From the NCBI GenBank assembly GCA_002494125.1, contig DLBD01000133.1, positions 1 through 11,760 on the forward strand: a stretch of DNA of 11,760 bases. The letters run 5' to 3'. The notes beneath the pieces are model-generated. The model saw only the letters and a program-made list of their open reading frames with translations, was not told the DNA's origin and made no database searches. Below, piece by piece: positions 1 to 5,513 of the stretch. The stretch comes from Ruminococcaceae bacterium UBA7030 (GTDB lineage: Bacteria; Bacillota; Clostridia; Oscillospirales; Acutalibacteraceae). Both the position numbers and the translations under genes were made by a program. Positions within the stretch are counted from its first letter, which is position 1, and every line of letters starts with the position of its first letter.

Positions 1-1229
1 ATCCAGAATTAGCAAAAGAATGGAGTCCTATTAATTCTGTTCTGCCAACTCAAGTAACAACAAAATCAAACAAAAAGGTTTACTGGATTTGCCCACTAGG
101 ACACGATGACTATATTGCTTCTCCAAAACAACGCAACAATGGGCAGGGGTGTCCTGTTTGTGCATTAAGAAGCCACACCTCTTTTCCCGAACAAGCAATA
201 TTTTATTACATAAGAAAGGCGTTCCCCGATGCCATAAACCGATTTAAGCATAATAATATAGAAATTGATGTATATATACCTTCTAAAAAAACTGGTATTG
301 AGTATAATGGGTTTTATTATCATAAGAACAAAAAACATTCTGATTTAGAGAAGAAAAACAGATTAAATGAGTTCGGTATCAATTTACTTGTTGTGAAAGA
401 ATACCACAACGTAGAAGAAATGACTGATGCAGATTACTATATTAATGAAAGGATGATTGGCAACACTCTTTCCAAACTAGTAAAAACAATACTGAAAGAC
501 TTATCGGCAGACTATTGTTTTGAAGTTGATTGTAAAAAAGACATGATTGCTATAAGAGAGCAATATATTAATTCAATTCAAGAAAACAGTATATATAATA
601 AATATCCCAAAATTGCAAAAGAATGGGACTATGACAAAAACGGAAGCATTAAACCTGAATATGTCACATATGGTTCAAGTCAGAAGTATTATTGGCGATG
701 TTCCACGTGCGGCTATTCATATTTAGCAACCCCAAAAAATAGGACAATTAGAAATACTGGCTGCCCTGTATGCGCAGAAACAGGAAGCAGTTTGATAATA
801 ACTAACAATAATAATTTTGCTGCCCGACACCCGGAATTATTACATTTTTGGGATTATGAAAAAAACGATGTAAAACCTGAAGAAGTGTTTGCAGGTGGAA
901 CACGAAAAATTTATTGGAAATGTAATAATGGACATAGTTATGTCACAACTCTTCAACATAAAATTAATGGTCGAGGTTGTCCCATATGTGCTGGTAAAAC
1001 TGTTTTGGAAGGCTTTAATGATTTAGAAACTATAAATCCTTCATTAGCACGAGAATGGCATCCTAGTAAAAATGGTGAAATGACTCCCTCTTCAGTGACA
1101 TCAAAATCCAATAAAAAGGTATGGTGGCTTTGCAAAAATGGACATGAGTGGCAGGCAACAATAAATGATAGAGCCCGTGGCAGAGGTTGCCCAGTTTGTG
1201 CAAGGAATAAACGCACTAAGGATAAATAG
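1..1229 (+). CDS. Zinc-ribbon repeat protein with embedded Vsr-like endonuclease domain (5'-truncated by window edge)
   Basis: The frame is open from the left edge (first full codon at base 3) to a TAG at 1227-1229, so the true start lies outside the window. The GTG at 393 is only an internal codon. Order seen: a zinc ribbon (about 1-167); a nuclease-like domain (about 180-410) with an FPEQ helix, a DVYIP strand (Asp at 267-269) and IEYNG (Glu at 300-302) followed by YYHK and a D..K..L..FG segment; a linker; then three more zinc ribbons (about 603-779, 828-998, 1035-1208). Ribbons 1, 3 and 4 supply Cys and Gly-His plus GCPxC, while ribbon 2 has CSTC plus GCPVC. Each starts with a (H/N/Y)P-x-(L/I)-x3-W signature. 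This matches the known 'probable zinc-ribbon' (DUF4379-like) proteins that often carry a very-short-patch-repair-like nuclease. A DNA-binding, DNA-cleaving role is inferred; the target is unknown. Codon use (TTA, AAT, AAA) differs from genes after 2.1 kb, which suggests transfer. Confidence 0.85.
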   Translation, partial: PELAKEWSPINSVLPTQVTTKSNKKVYWICPLGHDDYIASPKQRNNGQGCPVCALRSHTSFPEQAIFYYIRKAFPDAINRFKHNNIEIDVYIPSKKTGIEYNGFYYHKNKKHSDLEKKNRLNEFGINLLVVKEYHNVEEMTDADYYINERMIGNTLSKLVKTILKDLSADYCFEVDCKKDMIAIREQYINSIQENSIYNKYPKIAKEWDYDKNGSIKPEYVTYGSSQKYYWRCSTCGYSYLATPKNRTIRNTGCPVCAETGSSLIITNNNNFAARHPELLHFWDYEKNDVKPEEVFAGGTRKIYWKCNNGHSYVTTLQHKINGRGCPICAGKTVLEGFNDLETINPSLAREWHPSKNGEMTPSSVTSKSNKKVWWLCKNGHEWQATINDRARGRGCPVCARNKRTKDK

Positions 1230-1240
1230 AGGAGGAAACA

Positions 1241-1723
1241 ATGAAAAACAACCTATTAACGGTATTATTAACCGTATTTGGCACCGTTACAAGCGGCGTT
1301 ATTGTGTTTATTGTCGGTCAAATATTAACAACGATGTGGCTTTACCCATTACAAAAATATAAGGAGCTGAAACAAAGGATTGCTGAAAAACTGTCCTTTC
1401 ACGCGAGATACTATTCAAATGTTGTTGACCTTGCAAAAATTGATGAAAAACAAAAGGAAGCATATGATTCGGCGTCGGAAGATTTACGAAATCTTTCTTG
1501 TGAGTTAACTGGTTTTATTGAAACCCTTTCGTGGATTAAAATAGGTATACCTCAACGCAAAGATTTAAAGGAAGCCGCGACAGAATTGATGGGGTTGTCT
1601 AATTCGTTTTTTTCTTCATATAACTGCACTCCAACATCAGAAGATAATATAAACAATAGGAAAGCGGCTAACAGAGTGCGAAAAGTTTTAAAGTTGTATC
1701 AATATGAAGAAAATACAGAATAA
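1241..1723 (+). CDS. Small one-TM membrane protein of unknown function
   Basis: This is a 160-residue protein with an excellent ribosome binding site (GAGGAGG at 1229-1235) in front of ATG 1241, 11 nt after the zinc-ribbon nuclease gene, so the two are probably co-transcribed. Residues about 5-36 form one hydrophobic membrane segment. The rest is soluble and helix-rich, with the blocks PLQKYKELKQRIAEKL, YYSN, a D-L-R-N-L-S-C-E-L helix and ATELMGLSNSFF. These blocks resemble a widespread uncharacterised group of small N-terminally anchored bacterial proteins that share an LQ-x-YKELK...YxN...LRxLxxEL...LxGLSNS pattern. That assignment is from memory of the pattern, not from a search. No enzymatic motif is visible. 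The soluble part would face the cytoplasm if the N terminus is outside. Being the last gene before tandem terminators and next to a nuclease gene, it could be the membrane-acting partner of a defence-type pair, but this is inference only. Confidence 0.75.
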   Translation: MKNNLLTVLLTVFGTVTSGVIVFIVGQILTTMWLYPLQKYKELKQRIAEKLSFHARYYSNVVDLAKIDEKQKEAYDSASEDLRNLSCELTGFIETLSWIKIGIPQRKDLKEAATELMGLSNSFFSSYNCTPTSEDNINNRKAANRVRKVLKLYQYEENTE

Positions 1724-1747
1724 AATATCCGTATTACCTCTTGGGGG

Positions 1748-1804
1748 ATCTTTGTAGTTTGATGGGGACATTTTGTATCAAATAGTGCGCGCAAACACAA
1801 AGAT
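1748..1804. repeat. Nested inverted repeats just after the island-like genes
   Basis: An 8-bp perfect inverted repeat, ATCTTTGT (1748-1755) and ACAAAGAT (1797-1804), encloses a second one, TTTGAT (1758-1763) and ATCAAA (1777-1782). The two pairs are not concentric (centres about 1776 and 1770). A self-complementary TGCGCGCA lies at about 1786-1793. The 57-bp span is in the size range of serine-integrase attachment sites, but an RNA structure is equally possible. No partner copy of this sequence occurs elsewhere in the window. Confidence 0.45.
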
Positions 1805-1805
1805 T

Positions 1806-1835
1806 AGGACAGTTCCTCGAACTGTCCTATTTTTT
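1806..1835 (+). terminator. Rho-independent terminator of the nuclease/membrane-protein unit
   Basis: There is a perfect 10-bp stem, AGGACAGTTC (1806-1815) with GAACTGTCCT (1819-1828), extended by a T-A pair at 1805/1829. It has a 3-nt loop and a run of six T at 1830-1835. It lies 83 nt after the stop of the small membrane-protein gene. Confidence 0.85.
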
Positions 1836-1843
1836 GCTCAAAT

Positions 1844-1866
1844 CCGCCATTTTCGGCGGTATTTTT
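1844..1866 (+). terminator. Second, weaker hairpin with T-tract
   Basis: CCGCC (1844-1848) pairs with GGCGG (1855-1859) around a 6-nt loop, followed by TA and five T (1862-1866). It immediately follows the stronger terminator and could act as a tandem backup, or as the terminator of a lost gene. Confidence 0.5.
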
Positions 1867-1887
1867 GCCTTCTTATTTAGTTTTTAA

Positions 1888-2013
1888 GCAGCCAAATTTT
1901 CTCCTCTGCATACTTTTGTGAGACTCGGATTCGCCAATCTTCGTCTTACAGTTGAGATCGTTTTCGGAGATTGTGATGATTATAAACTAAAATCTATAAA
2001 AGTTACTGTTTAA
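1888..2013 (+). other. Short coding-like scrap in the intergenic junction
   Basis: Between a TAA at 1885-1887 and a TAA at 2011-2013 the plus strand has an open stretch of 41 codons. Its later part reads protein-like (a segment FANLRLTVEIVFGD, then CDDYKLKSIKVTV before the stop). It has no convincing start or ribosome binding site. The opposite strand over about 1873-1980 is also open and reads protein-like in two frames (for example DWRIRVSQKYAEEKIWLLKN ending at 1877, interrupted by a stop at 1946-1948). This base composition differs from the very AT-rich DNA that follows. It may be the decayed end of a lost mobile-element gene, but I do not recognise the family and the strand is undecided. 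Confidence 0.25.
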
Positions 2014-2022
2014 TTATTTTAA

Positions 2023-2051
2023 TTGAAATTCTTTTGTAATAGGAATATAAT
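2023..2051 (+). promoter_or_regulatory. Sigma-A-type promoter for the dipeptidase operon
   Basis: TTGAAA (2023-2028) and TATAAT (2046-2051) are separated by exactly 17 bp, a near-consensus housekeeping promoter. Transcription would begin near 2058, giving a leader of about 120 nt before ATG 2178. An ATTAAT-N6-ATTAAT palindromic pair (2057-2062 and 2069-2074) sits at the expected start point and could be an operator. I see no riboswitch fold in the leader. Confidence 0.7.
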
Positions 2052-2089
2052 ATATAATTAATGAAAGAATTAATACATAAAGAATGAAA

Positions 2090-2109
2090 TTGTTAGACAT
2101 TTGTTAGAC
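2090..2109 (+). promoter_or_regulatory. Tandem direct repeat TTGTTAGAC upstream of dipeptidase gene
   Basis: TTGTTAGAC occurs at 2090-2098 and again at 2101-2109, an 11-bp period, which is one helical turn. Direct repeats with this spacing are typical of binding sites for OmpR/PhoB-type response regulators. A TATACT follows at 2119-2124 but has no well-spaced -35 element. If the promoter at 2023-2051 is the active one, this repeat lies in its transcribed leader, so its role is uncertain. Confidence 0.35.
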
Positions 2110-2177
2110 TTTATGTGTTATACTTGTTTTGTAATTGCAGTTTAACTGTATAAATATTATTTACAGAGGTGCATATT

Positions 2178-2957
2178 ATGACGAAAAAAATTCTTAGCTT
2201 TGTTCTTGCGGTTGTGCTTACGGCAATGCTTTTTGGATGCAGTGCAAAAACGCCTGACAACAGCGAAAACACAACAAATGTAAATGAAGAGGTTACAGAG
2301 GTTGTAGCAGAAGACGGAATCACTCTTTCAAATGATTCCTCAGACTTTGTGCTTTTAAGCGAGGCTGTGCCTGATGCAATTCTTGAAATCAGGTATTATT
2401 CAACCTATAACTTTGTCGGTGACCGTATAGACGGATACGAAGAACCGCTTGCATTTCTGACAAAAGAGGCTGCAGCTGCGCTGAAAGAGGTAAGTGACGA
2501 GCTTGTTTCTAACGGCTACAGACTTAAGATTTACGATGCATACCGCCCGCAGATGGCCGTTACCCACTTTATGAACTGGGCGCTTGACAGCGAGGATACA
2601 AGGATGAAGGAATACTTCTATCCCGAGCTCGACAAGGACGTTCTTTTCCCTCAGGGATATATTGCGGAGCATTCAGGTCACAGCCGCGGAAGTACCGTGG
2701 ATTTAACACTCTTTGATATGTCTACTGAAAAAGAGGTTGATATGGGCGGCACTTTCGATTATTTTGGAGAGCTTAGCCATCCTGACTATACGGACATAAC
2801 AGACGAGCAGTATGCAAACCGTATGCTCCTTCGTGATGTTATGCTCAAGCATGGCTTCAAGCCTCTTGAGGAGGAGTGGTGGCATTTCACGCTTGAGGAT
2901 GAGCCGTATCCGGAAACCTATTTCACTTTCCCGATTAACAGCGATTCAGTAAAATAA
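2178..2957 (+). CDS. VanX/DdpX-family D-alanyl-D-alanine dipeptidase, lipoprotein
   Basis: The start is ATG 2178, because AGAGGTG (2165-2171) is correctly spaced for it. The upstream GTG at 2169 is part of that binding site. The protein is 259 residues. Residues 1-21 are a lipoprotein signal peptide (basic MTKK, hydrophobic core, lipobox L-F-G-C with Cys21), so the enzyme should be anchored on the outer face of the membrane. After a Ser/Glu-rich spacer comes the peptidase domain: YDAYRP (Arg123), SGHSRGSTVDL (zinc ligands His168 and Asp175) and EEEWWHF (catalytic Glu233, zinc ligand His236). All VanX catalytic residues are therefore present. The family hydrolyses D-Ala-D-Ala with zinc. The vancomycin-resistance enzyme VanX is cytoplasmic, whereas an exported form is better suited to cleaving dipeptide released from cell wall. 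No vanHA or vanRS genes are adjacent. It is first in a three-gene run of exported proteins. Confidence 0.9.
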   Translation: MTKKILSFVLAVVLTAMLFGCSAKTPDNSENTTNVNEEVTEVVAEDGITLSNDSSDFVLLSEAVPDAILEIRYYSTYNFVGDRIDGYEEPLAFLTKEAAAALKEVSDELVSNGYRLKIYDAYRPQMAVTHFMNWALDSEDTRMKEYFYPELDKDVLFPQGYIAEHSGHSRGSTVDLTLFDMSTEKEVDMGGTFDYFGELSHPDYTDITDEQYANRMLLRDVMLKHGFKPLEEEWWHFTLEDEPYPETYFTFPINSDSVK

Positions 2958-2973
2958 TAAGGAGGAAAAGAGA

Positions 2974-3483
2974 ATGAATAAACATATCAAAATTATTGTT
3001 TCATTAATGCTCGCTTTAGCGATGCTTATGGCTTTTTCAGCATGTTCTTCAAAAAGTTCTGAAAACGAAGAAACCACTGAAGAAATAGTTACCGAAGATG
3101 CACAAAGCGAAGATAGCGGACAGAATCCGGTTATGAATTTTATAGGAAAATATGATAACGGCGGATGCGTTATTACTGTCGCTGCCGACGGTGCCGACTA
3201 TGCAACCTTTACCGTTGAGTGGGGACTTACTGACGACGAGAAGGAAACATACATTTTCAGCGGTAAATTCGATAGTGACACTCTCACGGTAAATTACAAT
3301 AACAGTACAAAAAACATATTGACCTTGGCAGCCGACGGTACTGTTACGGAAGAAAAAACCGCTTACAGTAACGGAAGCGGAAAAATCATCTTCCACGAGG
3401 ACGGTACACTTGAGTGGCTTGATGAAAAGGAAGGTGAAAGGCTCGTAGACAATACAGTATTCACTTTTGTAAACCCACAATAA
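2974..3483 (+). CDS. Uncharacterised beta-rich lipoprotein
   Basis: This 169-residue protein has a strong AAGGAGG site (2959-2965) and begins 16 nt after the dipeptidase gene. Residues 1-24 form a lipoprotein signal peptide ending in F-S-A-C (Cys24; Phe at -3 is less usual than Leu). An acidic, Glu/Thr-rich spacer (about 25-50) leads to a single small domain of alternating strands: F-I-G-K-Y, C-V-I-T-V, F-T-V-E-W, Y-I-F-S-G-K-F-D, L-T-V-N-Y, GSGKIIF and LEWLDE. The spacing (GxY... VxW... W/YxxSGxFD...Y... GSGxxxF... LxWxDE) resembles a small repeat module seen in exported Firmicutes proteins, but I cannot name the family. No catalytic residues are evident. It may be a binding or accessory lipoprotein for its enzyme neighbours. 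Confidence 0.8.
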   Translation: MNKHIKIIVSLMLALAMLMAFSACSSKSSENEETTEEIVTEDAQSEDSGQNPVMNFIGKYDNGGCVITVAADGADYATFTVEWGLTDDEKETYIFSGKFDSDTLTVNYNNSTKNILTLAADGTVTEEKTAYSNGSGKIIFHEDGTLEWLDEKEGERLVDNTVFTFVNPQ

Positions 3484-3496
3484 AAGGAGATAAATA

Positions 3497-4594
3497 ATGG
3501 AAAAAACAAAGAATAATTCAACAGTTTGGAAAGTTTTGAGCGTAGTGCTTGCATGTATTTTAATGGTAGTAACAGCACTTTATGTAACGGATAATAAAAA
3601 ATCCTGCGCTCCTTCTTCGGATGGTCAAGAGGCAGTGCTTACGTCTTGGACTGACGATGCCAAGGCAAAGGATGAACTCGTTTCATATGTTAGCGCAGTA
3701 ACGGACGAAAGCTCTGACAGCTTTATTCCTGCCGAGGATAGAATTGCTGTATTTGACCTTGACGGCACACTTGCCTGTGAAACTGACCCTTCATATTTTG
3801 ACCACGCAATTTATTATTATCGTGTAATGGAGGACCCAAGCTACAAGGACAAGGCAAGCGATTTTGAAAAGGAGGTCGCTGCAGAGGTTAAGCAGTTAAT
3901 GGACACAGGCGTGTCTGCTCCTGATTCGATGGTGCATCACGGCAAAGGTGTTGCATCTGCTTTTGAAGGTATGACGCCTGAAGAGTTTATAAGCTATGTT
4001 GTTGACTTTGCAAACACTCCGGAGCCAGGTTATGAAGGCATGACAAGGGCTGAGGCTTTTTACAAACCAATGCTTGAGGTTGTGGATTATCTTGAACAAA
4101 ACGACTTCACTGTATATGTAGTAAGCGGTACAGACAGATTTATTGTAAGAGGTCTTGTTGAGGCTTCACCGCTTGATATTCCGGCAAATCAGATTATCGG
4201 CTCTGACGAATCGCTTGTAGCAACCGACCAGGGCGATACAGACGGACTTGAATATAAGTTCGACGATGACGACCAGCTTGTAATGGGCGGCGAGTTTCTT
4301 ATTAAAAACCTTGATATGAACAAGGTTACGGCTATTCAGCAGGAAATCGGCAAACAGCCCGTTCTTTCATTTGGTAACAGCGGCAGTGATTCAAGTATGG
4401 CAGAATACGCTACTAATAATAACAAGTATCCTGCAAAGGCATTTATGCTTTGCTGCGATGACACGGTTCGTGAAAACGGAAATGAAGAAAAAGCGCAGAA
4501 GATGGCAAAAAGCTGTGAGGAAAACGGCTGGACGGCTATCTCTATGAAAAACGACTGGAAAACCATATACGGCGATAACGTAACCAAAAAGTAA
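3497..4594 (+). CDS. Membrane-anchored, extracellular HAD-superfamily phosphatase
   Basis: This 365-residue protein has AAGGAG (3484-3489) before ATG 3497, 13 nt after the lipoprotein gene. Residues about 11-30 form an uncleaved-looking N-terminal membrane anchor. A Cys at position 20 lies inside the hydrophobic core, so this is probably not a lipobox. HAD motif I is FDLDGTL (nucleophile Asp87, acid/base Asp89). Motif II is VVSGTD (Ser210). The motif III lysine is Lys270 or Lys276. Motif IV is SFGNSGSD (Asp298). A long cap lies between motifs I and II (about 95-195), with CETDPSYFD and YRVMEDP blocks as in phosphoserine-phosphatase-like HAD enzymes of gut Firmicutes. It should dephosphorylate a small substrate outside the membrane; the substrate is unknown. 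The operon with an exported dipeptidase suggests nutrient scavenging or envelope turnover (inference). Confidence 0.88.
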   Translation: MEKTKNNSTVWKVLSVVLACILMVVTALYVTDNKKSCAPSSDGQEAVLTSWTDDAKAKDELVSYVSAVTDESSDSFIPAEDRIAVFDLDGTLACETDPSYFDHAIYYYRVMEDPSYKDKASDFEKEVAAEVKQLMDTGVSAPDSMVHHGKGVASAFEGMTPEEFISYVVDFANTPEPGYEGMTRAEAFYKPMLEVVDYLEQNDFTVYVVSGTDRFIVRGLVEASPLDIPANQIIGSDESLVATDQGDTDGLEYKFDDDDQLVMGGEFLIKNLDMNKVTAIQQEIGKQPVLSFGNSGSDSSMAEYATNNNKYPAKAFMLCCDDTVRENGNEEKAQKMAKSCEENGWTAISMKNDWKTIYGDNVTKK

Positions 4595-4600
4595 TTAAAG

Positions 4601-4641
4601 AACAGGCGTCAAAGTACTTCATACTTTGACGCCTGTTTTTT
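4601..4641. terminator. Bidirectional terminator between convergent genes
   Basis: A perfect 16-bp stem pairs 4601-4616 with 4622-4637 around a CTTCA loop, with T at 4636-4641 on the plus side. It lies between the phosphatase stop (4594) and the stop of the minus-strand nitroreductase gene (4642), one base before that gene's end. It should serve the plus-strand operon strongly and the minus-strand gene at least partly. Confidence 0.88.
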
Positions 4642-5409
4642 CTAAAGAGTTTTTATTTTCAGAGGCTTTCTCGGTGCAATTCGTTTGTATTCTACATCGG
4701 GGTATCCTATAATCATACAAGTTACCGCCTTATGTCCTTTCGGTAGATTAAGCTTTGCTTTGATAAGTGGATTAAGCTTTGTGCATGCACAGAAAAATCC
4801 GCTGTAAAGCACACCGAGACCAAGACTGTTTGCCTCAATTTCCATATATGCACTTGCAAGTGTGGCGTTTACGCTATCATGTCCTGATACCACAATTACA
4901 AGAGGAGCTTTCTTGAAGAAAAAATGATCGTCTATATTTGTGTTCTTCAGGCTTTTAGAAAACTTTGAACCGATACCAACACCTGCACGGAAGAGCTTAA
5001 TACACTCTTTTTCAATCTCGTCCTGCTTTGAGCCGAGAATCGTAAAAGCAACATTCTGCGAATTTGCTCCGGTAGGGGCATAACGACCTGCTTCAAGAAT
5101 CATATCAAGCTTTTCCTTCTCGACAGGCTTATCCTTATACTGCCTTATCGTCCTTCTGCTCTTCATCGCTTGCAGCATAGTTTTGCTGTCAAGCTCCGTC
5201 ATAGATGTGATTTCTACGCAGTCGCTTATGTCATAAGTAGGCATATCAACTGCGCCGACAGGGCAGACTGAAAAGCAGTGACCGCATTCAATACAGCCGC
5301 TTCTTACTTTTGCCTTGCCTCCCTCGAGATAAAGCGCAGAAGCTACACAGTCCTTGACACACATACCGCATCCGATACATTTTGAGCTGTCTATGTCTAT
5401 TATGTTCAT
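4642..5409 (-). CDS. Ferredoxin-nitroreductase fusion flavoprotein
   Basis: The start chosen is the ATG at 5409, preceded on the minus strand by AGGAG with 7-nt spacing. An ATG 18 nt further upstream has no binding site. The protein is 255 residues. Residues 1-55 are a bacterial 2[4Fe-4S] ferredoxin module, CIGCGMC...C (Cys11, 14, 17, 21) and CIECGHC...CP (Cys39, 42, 45, 49). From about residue 78 there is a nitroreductase fold with SRRTIRQYKD (FMN-phosphate contacts), RYAPTGANSQN, and the late NSLGLGVLYSGFF and IIGYP blocks. The family moves electrons from reduced iron-sulfur clusters or NAD(P)H through FMN to nitro compounds, quinones or similar acceptors in the cytoplasm; the physiological acceptor is unknown. 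It is divergent from an aldo/keto reductase that also carries a two-cluster module, and it shares the 5410-5513 regulatory region. Confidence 0.92.
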   Translation of the reverse strand: MNIIDIDSSKCIGCGMCVKDCVASALYLEGGKAKVRSGCIECGHCFSVCPVGAVDMPTYDISDCVEITSMTELDSKTMLQAMKSRRTIRQYKDKPVEKEKLDMILEAGRYAPTGANSQNVAFTILGSKQDEIEKECIKLFRAGVGIGSKFSKSLKNTNIDDHFFFKKAPLVIVVSGHDSVNATLASAYMEIEANSLGLGVLYSGFFCACTKLNPLIKAKLNLPKGHKAVTCMIIGYPDVEYKRIAPRKPLKIKTL

Positions 5410-5435
5410 TTTACCACTCCTGTTCATTTTTTATC

Positions 5436-5464
5436 ATAATATCATATTGAATTAGGAATTACAA
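5436..5464 (-). promoter_or_regulatory. Candidate promoter for the nitroreductase gene
   Basis: On the minus strand TTGTAA (complement of 5459-5464) and TATTAT (complement of 5436-5441) are 17 bp apart. The -10 is about 27 nt before ATG 5409. It overlaps the left arm of the inverted repeat at 5445-5481. Confidence 0.5.
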
Positions 5465-5481
5465 TATATTATAATTCAATA
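5445..5481. promoter_or_regulatory. Inverted repeat (candidate operator) between divergent redox genes
   Basis: TATTGAATTA (5445-5454) and TAATTCAATA (5472-5481) are perfect 10-bp inverted arms separated by 17 bp. A further half-site, GAATTA, occurs at 5456-5461, so three GAATTA/TAATTC elements are present. The arms cover the -35 and -10 of the plus-strand promoter, and the left arm lies inside the minus-strand promoter spacer. A dimeric repressor bound here could block both genes. The repeat does not match the Rex consensus (TTGTTAA-N6-TTAACAA), and the regulator is unknown. Confidence 0.5.
5447..5475 (+). promoter_or_regulatory. Promoter for the aldo/keto reductase operon
   Basis: TTGAAT (5447-5452) and TATAAT (5470-5475) are separated by exactly 17 bp. 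The elements coincide with the two arms of the inverted repeat, so part of that symmetry may simply reflect promoter sequence. Confidence 0.7.
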
Positions 5482-5513
5482 AAAAGATGTGATTATTTAT
5501 GGGAGAAAAGGTT

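Noticed and set aside
393..1229. GTG at 393 as the start of a 278-residue zinc-ribbon protein
   Set aside because: The same frame is open to the left edge and encodes another zinc ribbon and the nuclease core, and there is no ribosome binding site before 393.
1..1229. Repeat array or CRISPR-like pattern from the repeated zinc-ribbon segments
   Set aside because: The repetition is at the protein level only; the nucleotide copies are divergent and there are no regular spacers.
1985..2177. Riboswitch or other structured leader before the dipeptidase gene
   Set aside because: The leader is almost entirely AT-rich with only short palindromes. I see no conserved riboswitch core or terminator/antiterminator pair.
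2178..2957. Vancomycin-resistance cluster
   Set aside because: The VanX-type enzyme is an exported lipoprotein and no vanH, vanA/B-type ligase or vanRS gene is adjacent, so D-Ala-D-Ala scavenging or wall turnover is the simpler reading.
3049..3480. 143-codon open frame on the minus strand
   Set aside because: It is antisense to the small lipoprotein gene, which has a strong binding site, signal peptide and operon context.
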